64,000 nucleotides of DNA, taken from the NCBI RefSeq assembly GCF_039614725.1, contig NZ_CP154859.1, forward strand, positions 2,170,001 through 2,234,000, read 5' to 3'. The DNA is from Thauera sp. JM12B12. GTDB lineage: Bacteria > Pseudomonadota > Gammaproteobacteria > Burkholderiales > Rhodocyclaceae. The notes below the pieces were generated by a model. The model had not been told where the DNA came from, did not search any database, and worked only from the letters and a program-made list of their open reading frames with translations. Below are positions 35,141 to 44,499 of the stretch, piece after piece. How positions within the stretch are numbered: the stretch's first letter is position 1; every line of letters begins with the position of its first letter. The translations under genes were made by a program, and so were the position numbers.

Positions 35141-37324
35141 ATGACTGAAGTCATCCACATCACGGTGGACGCCGACGGCATCGCCACCCTGCTCTTCGAT
35201 CGCAGCGACAGCGCGATGAACACCATGGACACGAAGTTCATGGCCGAGATCGAGGCCGCGATCGAGCGCCTCGCCACCGACAACGCCATCAAGGGCGCCA
35301 TCTTCACTTCGGGCAAGCCGGTGTTCGCCGCCGGCGCCGACCTCAAGGAGATGGAAGCCAACCTCGACAAGGCGGACGAAATCCCGGTGGCCGAGCGCCT
35401 GAAGATGAACGCCTCGCTGTCGAAGCTGCTGCGCAGCATGGAGACCTGCGGCAAGCCGGTGGCCTGCGCCATCAACGGCACGGCGCTGGGCGGCGGCACC
35501 GAGATCGCGCTCGCCTGCCACTACCGCGTGGTGTCCGACGCCCGCGGCATCCAGCTCGGCCTGCCCGAAGTGCAGGTCGGCCTGCTGCCCGGCGGCGGCG
35601 GCACCCAGCGCGTATCGCGCCTGATCGGCATCCAGGCGGCGATGCCGGTGGTGATGGAAGGCCAGGCCCTGTCCGCCGAGAAGGCGCTGAAGATGGGGCT
35701 GGTGCACAAGGTCGTGCCTGCCGGCGAGCTGCTCGCCGAGGCGAAGCGCTGGCTCGTCGAGCAAGGCGACCCGGTGCAGCCCTGGGACAAGAAGGGTTTC
35801 AAGGTGCCCGGCGGCGCCGGCCCGTCCGCCCCCGCGGTCGCGCAGATGCTCGTGGTCAGCAACGCCATGCTGCAGGCCAAGACCTTCCACAACCTGCCGG
35901 CACCCAAGGCCATCCTGTCCTGCCTGTACGAGGGCCCGCAGCTGCCGATGGACAAGGCGCTCGAGGTCGAGGCCAAGTACTTCACCCTGCTCCAGCTCGA
36001 CCCGGTGTCGCGCAACATGATCCGCACGCTCTTCATCAACAAGGGCAAGGCGGACAAGCTGATGCACCGCCCCGAGGGCGTGCCGAAGACGACTTTCCGC
36101 AAGATCGGCGTGGTCGGCGCCGGCCTGATGGGCGCGGGCATCGCCTACCACTGCGCCAAGCTCGGCATCGAGACGGTGCTGATCGACCGCGACCAGGCCG
36201 CCGCCGACAAGGGCAAGGCGTACTCCAGCAAGCGGCTCGAGAAGGACATCGCCAAGAGCCGCATGACGCAGGACAAGGCCGACGCCATCCTCGCCCGCAT
36301 CCACCCCACCACCGAGTACGCCGGCCTGGCCGACGTCGAGCTGGTGGTGGAGGCGGTGTTCGAGGACCGCGGCCTCAAGGCCGAGATCACGCGCAAGCTC
36401 GACGCGGTGCTGCCGCCGCACGCGGTGATCGCCTCCAACACCTCCGGCCTGCCGATCAGCGAACTCGCCGAAGCCGGCGCCCACCCCGAGAACTTCATCG
36501 GCATGCACTTCTTCTCGCCGGTGGAGCGCATGCCGCTGGTCGAGGTCATCCGTGGCCGCAAGACCTCGCCCGCGACGCTGGCACGCGCGCTCGACCTGGT
36601 GCAGGCGATGAAGAAGACGCCGATCGTGGTCAATGACGGTCCGGGCTTCTTCACCAGCCGCTTCATCGGCGCCTACATCAACGAGAGCCTGGCGATGGTC
36701 ACCGAGGGCGTGAATCCGGCGCTGATCGAGAACGCGGCGAAGATGGCCGGCATCCCGGTCGGCCCGCTCACCGTGTCCGACGAGATTGGTCTCGATACCG
36801 CCTACCACGCCAGCCAGCAGCGCAAGAAGGACGAGGGCGAGGCCTTCAAGCCGACGCCCACCTTCAAGTTGGTGGAAAAGCTCGTCGGCGAGCTCGGCCG
36901 CCACGGCCGCAAGAACGGCAAGGGCTTCTTCGAGTACGCCGCGGACGGCAGCAAGAAGCTGTGGTCCGGCCTCGCCGAACTGTTCCCGCCGCTCGCCGAG
37001 CAGCCCAGCGTCGAGGAGGTGAAGGCGCGCATGCTCTACGCCCAGCTCGTCGATGCCGCCAAGGCGATGGCCGAGGGCGTGGTGATCGACCCCGCCGACG
37101 GCGACGTGGGCTCCATCCTCGGCGTCGGCTTCCCGGCCTACCTCGGCGGCCCGTTCTCGATGATGGACACGATCGGGCTCGACAAGGTGGTGGCCGAGTG
37201 CGACCGCCTGGCCGCGCGCTACGGCGCGCAGTACGCCGCACCGCAGCTGCTGCGTGACATGGCGGCCCGCGGACAGCGCTTCTACGGCGCGAACCGGGTC
37301 CTCCCGCCGGCCGCCGTGCGCTGA
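35141..37324 (+). CDS. Bifunctional enoyl-CoA hydratase / 3-hydroxyacyl-CoA dehydrogenase (FadB/FadJ-like)
   Basis: A 727-residue multifunctional beta-oxidation protein. N-terminal crotonase domain (about 1-190): oxyanion-hole region GADLKEME and INGTALGGGTEIALAC, with the two glutamates expected in GGTEIAL and LPEVQVGLLPGG. Central NAD domain (about 320-500): VGVVGAGLMGAGIA-type motif, with HFFSPVERMPLVEV. C-terminal 3HCDH domains from about 505 (NDGPGFFTSRFI). It performs hydration and dehydrogenation of enoyl-CoA and pairs with the thiolase 33 bp upstream. AAGGAA precedes the start. Confidence 0.95.
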   Translation: MTEVIHITVDADGIATLLFDRSDSAMNTMDTKFMAEIEAAIERLATDNAIKGAIFTSGKPVFAAGADLKEMEANLDKADEIPVAERLKMNASLSKLLRSMETCGKPVACAINGTALGGGTEIALACHYRVVSDARGIQLGLPEVQVGLLPGGGGTQRVSRLIGIQAAMPVVMEGQALSAEKALKMGLVHKVVPAGELLAEAKRWLVEQGDPVQPWDKKGFKVPGGAGPSAPAVAQMLVVSNAMLQAKTFHNLPAPKAILSCLYEGPQLPMDKALEVEAKYFTLLQLDPVSRNMIRTLFINKGKADKLMHRPEGVPKTTFRKIGVVGAGLMGAGIAYHCAKLGIETVLIDRDQAAADKGKAYSSKRLEKDIAKSRMTQDKADAILARIHPTTEYAGLADVELVVEAVFEDRGLKAEITRKLDAVLPPHAVIASNTSGLPISELAEAGAHPENFIGMHFFSPVERMPLVEVIRGRKTSPATLARALDLVQAMKKTPIVVNDGPGFFTSRFIGAYINESLAMVTEGVNPALIENAAKMAGIPVGPLTVSDEIGLDTAYHASQQRKKDEGEAFKPTPTFKLVEKLVGELGRHGRKNGKGFFEYAADGSKKLWSGLAELFPPLAEQPSVEEVKARMLYAQLVDAAKAMAEGVVIDPADGDVGSILGVGFPAYLGGPFSMMDTIGLDKVVAECDRLAARYGAQYAAPQLLRDMAARGQRFYGANRVLPPAAVR

Positions 37325-37400
37325 CCGGCCCCACCCCACGAAACCCGCATCCGCCGCCGCCTCTCCAGGGAGCCGGCGGCGGCTTGCCAAGGAGTAAAGC

Positions 37401-38501
37401 GTGAACTTCGATTTTTCCGACGATCAGCGCCTGCTGCAGGACGCAGTGCGCACCATGCTCGCCGACACCAGCACCTCGCAGGCGGTGCGCGAGGTGCTCG
37501 AGGGCCGGGCGAGCCATTCCGAAGCCGTCTGGCGCAACCTGATCGAGATGGGGGCGGCCGCTGCCGCCATCCCCGAGCAATACGGCGGCGCCGGACTGGG
37601 CTACCTGGAACTGTGCCTGGTTGCCGAGGAAGCCGGCCGCCACCTTGCCGCCGTGCCCCTCTCGTCCAGCTTCTATCTGGCAGCCGAGGCCATCTTGCGC
37701 GCCGGCAGCGAGGCGCAGAAGCAGCACTGGCTGCCGAAGATCGCCAGCGGCGAGCTCGTCGCCACCGCCGCGCTCGGCAGCCGCGAGCGCTATCGCGCCC
37801 CGGCCCCGCTCGCCTTCGACGGCACGACCCTCACCGGCACCAGCCCGGCGCTGGTCGACGGCGGTATCGCCGGGCTGGCGGTGCTGCGGGTGGCCGACGA
37901 GCTGGTGCTGGTCGACCTCGCCGGCACCGGTGTGAGCCGCACGCCCGTGCCCACGCTCGACCCCACCCGCCCGCTCACCGCGCTCCACTTCGATCGCACG
38001 CCTGCCGAGCGCCTGCCGGCCGCCGACGCTGCCACCAATGCTGCCACCGTCGCCGCCCGCGTGCTCGACGGCGCCGCGGTACTGCTCGCCTTCGAGCAGG
38101 TGGGCGGCGCCGCCCGCATCCTGGAGGCGACGCGCGACTACTCGCTCGAGCGCAAGGCCTTCGGCCGCCAGATCGGCAGCTTCCAGGCCCTCAAGCACAA
38201 GATGGCCGAGATCTACACCGCGATCGAGCTCGCCCGGGTGCACGCCTACTACGGCGCCTGGGCGCTGTCCTCCGACGCGCCCGAGCTGCCCAGGGCCGCC
38301 GCCGCCGCGCGTGTGGCCGCCACCCGCGCCTATGTGGTCGCCGCCGAGGAAGGCATCGAGCTGCACGGCGGCATCGGCTTCACCTGGGAGATGGACTGCC
38401 ATCTCCACTACCGCCGCGCCCGCCACCTCGGCCAGCTCATCGGCAGCGAACACGCCTGGCGCGCACGCCTGGCGGACGAACTCATCAAGGAGGCCGCGTA
38501 A
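37401..38501 (+). CDS. Acyl-CoA dehydrogenase (short subunit of a pair)
   Basis: A 366-residue acyl-CoA dehydrogenase. N-terminal and middle domains are weakly conserved (EQYGGAGLGYLELCLVAEEA; the GTSPALVDGGIAG middle strand). The C-terminal helical domain has SLERKAFGRQIGSFQALKHK and EEGIELHGGIGFTWEMDCHL. GTG start with AAGGAG 6 bp upstream. It is 15 bp before a second, longer acyl-CoA dehydrogenase, an arrangement known for heteromeric ACADs such as ChsE1/ChsE2 in sterol side-chain degradation, where only one subunit is fully catalytic. Which subunit that is here cannot be settled by eye. Confidence 0.9.
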   Translation: MNFDFSDDQRLLQDAVRTMLADTSTSQAVREVLEGRASHSEAVWRNLIEMGAAAAAIPEQYGGAGLGYLELCLVAEEAGRHLAAVPLSSSFYLAAEAILRAGSEAQKQHWLPKIASGELVATAALGSRERYRAPAPLAFDGTTLTGTSPALVDGGIAGLAVLRVADELVLVDLAGTGVSRTPVPTLDPTRPLTALHFDRTPAERLPAADAATNAATVAARVLDGAAVLLAFEQVGGAARILEATRDYSLERKAFGRQIGSFQALKHKMAEIYTAIELARVHAYYGAWALSSDAPELPRAAAAARVAATRAYVVAAEEGIELHGGIGFTWEMDCHLHYRRARHLGQLIGSEHAWRARLADELIKEAA

Positions 38502-38516
38502 GCGGAACACGCCCAC

Positions 38517-39746
38517 ATGGACTTCAGAGACACCCCCGAAGAAGCCGCCTTCCGCGCCGAAGTGCGCGCCTGGCTGGAAGCCAACGGCCAGAAACGCAGC
38601 CGCCCCGACGAGGTCTTTGGCGAAGGCCTGAACGACGCCGCGCGGCTCGCCGCCGCCAAGGCCTGGCAGGCCAAGAAGGCCGCTGCCGGCTATGCCGCCA
38701 TCACCTGGCCGAAGGCGGCCGGCGGCCGCGGCGGCACCGCCATGCAGCAGGTGATCTACCAGCAGGAGGAAGCCGCCTTCGTGGTGCCGGGCATGATCTT
38801 CGAGATCAGCATCGGCATGGGCCTGCCCACGGTGATGACCTGGGCCGCGCCCGAGCTCAAGGCCCGCTTCCTGCGCCCCGGCCTTGCCGGCGGGGAGATC
38901 TGGTGCCAGCTCTTCTCCGAGCCCGGCGCCGGCTCGGACACCGGCGGCGTGCGCACGCGCGCGGTGCGCGACGGCGACGACTGGATCGTCAACGGCCAGA
39001 AGGTATGGACCTCGGGCGCCCACTTCTGCGACTACGGCATCCTGCTCACGCGCAGCGACTGGGACAAGCCCAAGCAGGAAGGCCTGACGATGTTCATCGT
39101 CGACATGAAGGCCCCCGGCGTCGAGGTCCGCCCGATCCACCAGATGTCGGGCGACTCGGAATTCAACGAGGTCTTCTTCACCGACGTGCGCATCCCCGAC
39201 GCGTACCGCCTCGGCCCCGAATGCGGCGGCTGGAAGGTGATGCTGAGCACCCTGATGCAGGAGCGCCTGTCGGTCGGCGGCAACCTGCCCACCGACCTGC
39301 ACGAGCATCTCATCGCGCTGGCGCAGAAGTGCGCGTGGGATGAGCGTCCGGCGATCGAGGACGACCGCGTGCGCGCCCACATCGCCGACGCCTACCTGCA
39401 GCAGAAAGGCGTCGAGCTCGTCATCGCCCGCGGCCTCACCGCGATTTCCAAGGGCAAGGCGCCCGGCCCCGAGATGTCGATCACCAAGCTGGTCGCCGGC
39501 AAGGCGATGCAGGACATCGCGGCCTTCGCGCTCGAACTCGCCGGCCCCGAGGGCATGATCGGCCACGAGGCCCTGGGCGGGGACTGGCGCTACATGCAGC
39601 GGCTGTGGCTGGGTTCGCCCGGCGCGCGCATGGGCGGTGGCACCGACGAGATCCTGAAGAACGTGATCGCCGAGCGCGTGCTCGGCCTGCCCGGCGAGAT
39701 CCGCAGCGACCGCAAGGTCCCGTTCCGCGACCTCGAACGCAGCTGA
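38517..39746 (+). CDS. Acyl-CoA dehydrogenase (long subunit of a pair)
   Basis: A 409-residue acyl-CoA dehydrogenase. Landmarks are YAAITWPKAAGGRGGTAMQQ, the flavin-contacting WCQLFSEPGAGSDTGGVRTR, GQKVWTSGAHFCDYGILLTR, and the C-terminal GARMGGGTDEILKNVIAERV. This subgroup handles bulky or branched acyl-CoAs in terpenoid, steroid and related pathways. It probably forms a heteromer with the preceding gene and passes electrons to EtfAB. It is followed by the racemase gene 25 bp later. Confidence 0.92.
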   Translation: MDFRDTPEEAAFRAEVRAWLEANGQKRSRPDEVFGEGLNDAARLAAAKAWQAKKAAAGYAAITWPKAAGGRGGTAMQQVIYQQEEAAFVVPGMIFEISIGMGLPTVMTWAAPELKARFLRPGLAGGEIWCQLFSEPGAGSDTGGVRTRAVRDGDDWIVNGQKVWTSGAHFCDYGILLTRSDWDKPKQEGLTMFIVDMKAPGVEVRPIHQMSGDSEFNEVFFTDVRIPDAYRLGPECGGWKVMLSTLMQERLSVGGNLPTDLHEHLIALAQKCAWDERPAIEDDRVRAHIADAYLQQKGVELVIARGLTAISKGKAPGPEMSITKLVAGKAMQDIAAFALELAGPEGMIGHEALGGDWRYMQRLWLGSPGARMGGGTDEILKNVIAERVLGLPGEIRSDRKVPFRDLERS

Positions 39747-39771
39747 AGCCCCTCAAGCAGGAGACAAGACG

Positions 39772-40944
39772 ATGGCAAGCAAACCTCTGAGTGGCGTGAA
39801 GGTGCTCGACTTCACCCAGCTGCTGCCCGGGCCGATGTGCACCCTGCATCTGGCCGACATGGGCGCGGACGTGATCAAGATCGAGCCGCCCGGCGGCGAA
39901 GCCGCGCGTGGCCCGGCCGGCACGCCGATCTCGCACTTCTTTCTCGCGGTGAACCGCAACAAGCGCTCGCTGGCGATCAACCTGCGCGCGCCCGGCGCCC
40001 GCGAGCTCATCCATGCGCTGGCCAAGGACGCCGACATCGTCGTCGAGGGCTTCCGCCCCGGCGTGATGAGTCGGCTCGGCATCGGCTATGACGACCTCAA
40101 GGCGATCAACCCGAAGCTGGTGTATTGCGCGATCAGCGGCTACGGCCAGGACGGCCCGCTTGCTGAACTCGGCGGCCACGACATCAACTACCAGAGCTAC
40201 GCCGGCATCCTCGAGCAGAGCGCAGCGCCCGGTGGCACGCCGCATCCGGGCAACTTCCCGATCGCCGATCTGGCCGGTGGCGCGCTGTCGGCGGCGATGG
40301 CGATCCTCGCCGCGCTGTTCGACGCGCAGCGCAGCGGCCAGGGCCGCTTCATCGACGTGTCGATGACCGACTGCGCGATGGCGCTCAACGTGCAACCGCT
40401 CGCCAGCCTGCACAGCTGGAAGCAGCCGGTGCCCGCCGGCCACGACACCTTGTCGGGCGGGCTGCCCTGTTACGGCACCTACGAGACCGCCGATGGCCGC
40501 CATCTGGCGGTCGGGGCACTGGAGCCCAAGTTCTGGCAGGCCTTCTGCACGGCCGCCGGTTGTCCCGAGCTGAGCAAGAGTGGCTGGGCGGCGGGCAAGG
40601 CCGGCGCCGCAGTCAAGGCCCAGGTCGCGGACATCATCAAGGCGCGCAGCCTGGCGGAATGGACCGCGGTGCTCGCCGGCGTGGACGCCTGCGTGAGCCC
40701 GGTGCTGCGCATCGACGAGGTGCTCGACCATCCCTTGACCCGCGCACGCGGCATGACGGTGGACACGCCGCTGCCCGATGGCGGCAGCGCGCCCTACTTC
40801 GCCTTCCCGGTGAAGATGAGCGACTACGTCTTCAGCCTCGACCGTCCGCCGCCCGCCGCCGGCGAGCACAACGAGGCGGTGCTGCGCGCGCTCGGCCACG
40901 GCGATGACGCCATCGCAGCGCTCAAAGCCGCCGGTGCGATCTGA
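39772..40944 (+). CDS. Alpha-methylacyl-CoA racemase (CaiB/BaiF family)
   Basis: A 390-residue class III CoA-transferase-fold enzyme. H136 (GGHDINYQ), D166 (FPIADLAGG) and E251 (VGALEPKFW) sit at exactly the spacing of the catalytic H126, D156 and E241 reported for the mycobacterial racemase MCR, and GALEPKF is a racemase signature rather than a transferase one. It would invert the 2-methyl stereocentre so that (S)-specific acyl-CoA dehydrogenases can act, which implies a branched isoprenoid or sterol-type side chain as the operon's substrate. AGGAG lies 8 bp before the ATG. Confidence 0.88.
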   Translation: MASKPLSGVKVLDFTQLLPGPMCTLHLADMGADVIKIEPPGGEAARGPAGTPISHFFLAVNRNKRSLAINLRAPGARELIHALAKDADIVVEGFRPGVMSRLGIGYDDLKAINPKLVYCAISGYGQDGPLAELGGHDINYQSYAGILEQSAAPGGTPHPGNFPIADLAGGALSAAMAILAALFDAQRSGQGRFIDVSMTDCAMALNVQPLASLHSWKQPVPAGHDTLSGGLPCYGTYETADGRHLAVGALEPKFWQAFCTAAGCPELSKSGWAAGKAGAAVKAQVADIIKARSLAEWTAVLAGVDACVSPVLRIDEVLDHPLTRARGMTVDTPLPDGGSAPYFAFPVKMSDYVFSLDRPPPAAGEHNEAVLRALGHGDDAIAALKAAGAI

Positions 40945-41017
40945 GCACGCCGCTGCCGTCCGGGGCACGCTGGCGCCGATCGGGACGATCACACGACAAC
41001 CACACGACGGAGACATC

Positions 41018-42643
41018 ATGAACCCACGCACCTTCAGCCTCGCGGACCTGTTCGCGATCACCGCCGAGACCGTACCCGAGCGCGACGCGCTGGTCATCGG
41101 CGACACCCGCCGCAGTTACCGCCAGATGGCCGAGCGCGTCGACAGCCTCGCCGCCTGGCTGCACGCCCAGGGCATCGGCCCGGGCGACGTCGTCGGTCTG
41201 CAGATGTACAACTCGGCCGAATACCTCGAGGCCTTCCTCGCCGCCTGCCGCGTGCGCGCGGTGCCGGCCAACATCAACTACCGCTACGTCGCCGACGAGC
41301 TGCGCTACATCTACGACAACGCCGGCATCAAGGCGCTGTTCTACAGCGCCGAGCTCGAGCCCGCCGTCGCCGAGGTGCTCGACGCGGCGCCCGGGCTGAA
41401 GGTGAAGGTACGTACCGGCGGCGGCGCGCCCGCGCTGGCCGGCGCCACCGCGTACGAGCACGCGCGGATGGACGACACCCGCGCCCTGCAGGACGTCCGC
41501 TGCAGCGACGATGACCTCTCCCTGCTCTACACCGGCGGCACCACCGGCAAGCCCAAGGGCGTGATGTGGCCGCACAAGGACCTCTTCTTCGGCTGCCTCG
41601 GCGGCGGCGGCTTCTACGCCCCGGCCGACGGTCCGGTGACCACCCCGGAACAGCTCGCCGACCGCATCCGCAAGGCGCACCCGCTGCGCTTCATGCCGGT
41701 CGCGCCGCTGATGCATGGCGCCGCACACTGGGCCACCATGGTGTCGCTGTTCGCCGGCCACACCGTGGTGCTCAACGACCAGCACCACTTCAACGCCGAG
41801 CATGTGCTCGACATCGCCGCGACCGAGAAGCTGAACGGCATCACCCTCGTCGGCGACGCCATGGCGCTGCCCATCCTCGACGCCCTGAAGGCCCACCCGG
41901 GGCGCTGGGACCTGTCCGCGCTGTTCCTGTTCGGCAACGGCGGCGCCGTGATGTCGGCCCACGTCAAGGAGGCCCTCAAGCCCTTCCTGCCGGCGAACGT
42001 CTACTTCAGCGACGGCATGGGCTCGTCCGAGGGCGGCCAGCTCGGCATGGGCGCCAAGCCGGTCGAAGGCGGCATGATCAAGATCGCGGCGCGCCCGGAC
42101 CTCGCCGTCGTGGTCGAGGGCAAGCGCATCGCCGCGCCGGGCGAGTCTGGCATCCTTGCCCGCAGCGGCTACCTGCCGCTCGGCTACTACCGTGATCCGG
42201 CCAAGACCGCCGAGACCTTCGTCACCATCGACGGCACGCGCTACGCGATCACCGGCGATGCCGCCCGGCGCGACGAGGACGGCTCGATCGTGATCTTCGG
42301 CCGCGGCAACAACTGCATCAACACCGGCGGCGAGAAGGTGTTCCCGGAAGAGGTCGAGGAGGTCCTGCGCATGAGCCCGCAGATCCTCGACGCCGTCGTC
42401 GTCGGCCTGTCCGACCCGCGCTGGGGGCAGAAGGTGACGGCGGTGGTGTCGGTGCGACCGGGGATGACGCTCGACCTCGATGCGCTCAAGGCGCTGTGCC
42501 ACGCGCACCTGGCCGGCTACAAGGTGCCCAAGGAGATCGTGACCGTACCGGAGGTGCTGCGCTCGGCCGCGGGCAAGGCGAACTACGTGTGGGCGAAGGA
42601 AGTGGCGCAGAGCGCACTGGCCTCGGCTGCCCAAGCCGGGTGA
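41018..42643 (+). CDS. Acyl-CoA ligase (AMP-forming)
   Basis: A 541-residue adenylate-forming enzyme. The P-loop is LLYTGGTTGKPKGVMW, with later motifs DGMGSSEGG, YAITGDAARRDEDGSIVIFG and the hinge/lysine regions NTGGEKVFPEEVEE and SAAGKANYVWAK. It activates a carboxylic acid to its CoA ester; the FadD17/FadD19-like subgroup, which this resembles, acts on sterol side-chain acids in actinobacteria. It is the last gene of the thiolase operon, followed by a strong terminator. Start at 41018 follows GGAGACATC. Confidence 0.92.
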   Translation: MNPRTFSLADLFAITAETVPERDALVIGDTRRSYRQMAERVDSLAAWLHAQGIGPGDVVGLQMYNSAEYLEAFLAACRVRAVPANINYRYVADELRYIYDNAGIKALFYSAELEPAVAEVLDAAPGLKVKVRTGGGAPALAGATAYEHARMDDTRALQDVRCSDDDLSLLYTGGTTGKPKGVMWPHKDLFFGCLGGGGFYAPADGPVTTPEQLADRIRKAHPLRFMPVAPLMHGAAHWATMVSLFAGHTVVLNDQHHFNAEHVLDIAATEKLNGITLVGDAMALPILDALKAHPGRWDLSALFLFGNGGAVMSAHVKEALKPFLPANVYFSDGMGSSEGGQLGMGAKPVEGGMIKIAARPDLAVVVEGKRIAAPGESGILARSGYLPLGYYRDPAKTAETFVTIDGTRYAITGDAARRDEDGSIVIFGRGNNCINTGGEKVFPEEVEEVLRMSPQILDAVVVGLSDPRWGQKVTAVVSVRPGMTLDLDALKALCHAHLAGYKVPKEIVTVPEVLRSAAGKANYVWAKEVAQSALASAAQAG

Positions 42644-42711
42644 GCGGGAGGCGGGGCCGGCCAGGGGATCGGCCCCGCCGCGCAGGACGCCCTTGCTGAG
42701 AAGGGCCCGAA

Positions 42712-42744
42712 GAACGCCACTGCCTCGTCGAGCCAGTGGCGTTC
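42712..42744 (+). terminator. Terminator of the thiolase-ligase operon
   Basis: GAACGCCACTG (42712-42722) pairs exactly with CAGTGGCGTTC (42734-42744), followed by ATCTTTTT. Confidence 0.88.
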
Positions 42745-42777
42745 ATCTTTTTACCGGGCGGAAGATGGACGACAAAA

Positions 42778-42807
42778 AGCCCGCGGGTCGGATAGACCCC
42801 GCGGGCT
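42778..42807 (-). terminator. Terminator after DUF1302 copy 2
   Basis: AGCCCGCGGG (42778-42787) pairs exactly with CCCGCGGGCT (42798-42807), and on the minus strand TTTTTG follows. It lies 22 bp past the DUF1302 stop and faces the preceding plus-strand terminator. Confidence 0.88.
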
Positions 42808-42829
42808 TCGGCTGCAGCGGAACGTCAGA

Positions 42830-44467
42830 TCAGAACGAATACTTCATCGTCAGCGAGAGCTGGTCGCGGTCGGTCAGGCCACGGAAATTCTTCGGCCCCT
42901 CGATCCCGAGACGACCCAGATTGGCATCGCCGAAGTAACCGAGATAGGTGAGACCGACCTGGAAGTTGCGCTTGTAGGTCATGGTGGCGCCCACGCTCAA
43001 GCGGTGGTCGCCCTCACCCCCGACGCCGCCCAGGAGGGTGCGACCCTGCAGCTGACGCGCATAGGCGACGGTCGTGCCCAGCTCCCAGTTCTCGACGATT
43101 CCAGGATAGGTCGAGCTCAGGAGCGCCTGGAACGCCATGCCATGGCTGCCGAAGAACAGGTCGCTGTTCTCGGGCGCCACGAAATCGACGAACGCTGCCG
43201 GCAGTGAGCTGGCCCCCGGAACGCGACGGGCGGCGGGATTGCGCACGTCGACATACGAGATTTCGGCAAGCAGTTGCGACTGAGGTGCGAGCCAGGTACG
43301 CCCAAGGTTGATGAACGTATTGACGTTGGTCTGGAGGATGTCTGCCGTCGTCGCGGTCGGAATCACCGAGGCCACGCCGCGGTTGACCAGCGCCGTCTTG
43401 ACCAGGGCCGGCGCATCCTTCTTGTAGGACACTTCCATGCCGAGCGTCGCAACCCCGAACGTCGTGCTCAAAGTCGCGCCAAGGAGCTTCACATCTTCCT
43501 GGTAACGAATCGAGTAGGACGGGCCACTGATGAAATTCGTGTCCACGTTCGGCGTACGGTCGTGATAGTTGAGGTAGTACAGGCCGACCTCGGTCTCATC
43601 CGTTACGCGATAGCGTGTCCCGACGCCCCACTGCCCCGTCTTTCCCGGGCGATCGTCGGCAGTGCGTTGCACCGCACAGAAGCCGCTGACCTTCAGGCAC
43701 TCCGCCCCCGGCCCCGTGACGTCGCTCGTGCTCAGGAAGGACCCCACTGCCGGCGCGATCGTCTCATGCCAGTTGTACTGGACATGGCCGAGAAGCGACA
43801 GCTTGTCGTTGACCTCGTACTGCACCGAGAGCTGGTCCTCGGGCAGCAGCTGGTCCTTGACCTCGGTGCCCGGCACGCCGGTCTTGGTGCCGTCCGCCGG
43901 GCCTTGCGCAAGCGAGATGCCGGGGAAGAACAGCGCCTCGCCCCAGGAGACCACGTGCTTGCCGAGGCGGAACGTGGCCCGGCCCTCCTCGCCGATATCC
44001 ACCGACGTGTAGCCGTAGAGGTCGAGCAGGCGGCTGTAGCCGCCGTGGTAGCGCTTGGTCGCACTGTTGAACTCGTCCGGCGCGCCCGACAGCTTGTTGG
44101 GCGAGGTCGAAAGCGAGTTGTCGTTCGAGCGGTGATAGACGTCGTCGTAGAAGGTACTCGCCGACATCACCAGGCCGGAGTTGCCCTTGGTCAGCTTGGC
44201 GTCGAGCAACAGGCTGAGGCGGTTGGCAGTCAGCGCGCCCCGGTCGAAGTTGTTGTTGCCGTCATTGCCGTTGGCGTTCGTCGCTTCCGAGGACAGTAGG
44301 GCGTCGCGCGACTCCAGCCGGGTCGACATCGTGTAGGTCGAGTTGACCCGCCAGTCGAGCACCATCCCATTGTCGAACTCGATCGCCTTGCCCGCGAAGG
44401 CCGGCGACATCACCCCCATCCCGATCACGGCGAGCGCAACCGGCTTCATCTTCTTGTGCAGTTTCAT
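42830..44467 (-). CDS. DUF1302 outer-membrane beta-barrel protein (copy 2)
   Basis: A 545-residue exported protein with a signal peptide (about 1-25, ...SPAFA-GK) and a terminal phenylalanine (LSLTMKYSF). It shares with copy 1 the landmark FRLGKHVVSWGEALFFPGIS and KTGQWGVGTRY. It is the second gene of a DUF1329-DUF1302 operon (32-bp gap), the reverse order of copy 1. Divergence between the copies is clear by eye, so they are probably not a recent duplication and may serve different substrates or steps. Confidence 0.9.
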   Translation of the reverse strand: MKLHKKMKPVALAVIGMGVMSPAFAGKAIEFDNGMVLDWRVNSTYTMSTRLESRDALLSSEATNANGNDGNNNFDRGALTANRLSLLLDAKLTKGNSGLVMSASTFYDDVYHRSNDNSLSTSPNKLSGAPDEFNSATKRYHGGYSRLLDLYGYTSVDIGEEGRATFRLGKHVVSWGEALFFPGISLAQGPADGTKTGVPGTEVKDQLLPEDQLSVQYEVNDKLSLLGHVQYNWHETIAPAVGSFLSTSDVTGPGAECLKVSGFCAVQRTADDRPGKTGQWGVGTRYRVTDETEVGLYYLNYHDRTPNVDTNFISGPSYSIRYQEDVKLLGATLSTTFGVATLGMEVSYKKDAPALVKTALVNRGVASVIPTATTADILQTNVNTFINLGRTWLAPQSQLLAEISYVDVRNPAARRVPGASSLPAAFVDFVAPENSDLFFGSHGMAFQALLSSTYPGIVENWELGTTVAYARQLQGRTLLGGVGGEGDHRLSVGATMTYKRNFQVGLTYLGYFGDANLGRLGIEGPKNFRGLTDRDQLSLTMKYSF

Positions 44468-44499
44468 GCTGCGTGCTCCCTATCGTTTGCTTTGATCGC

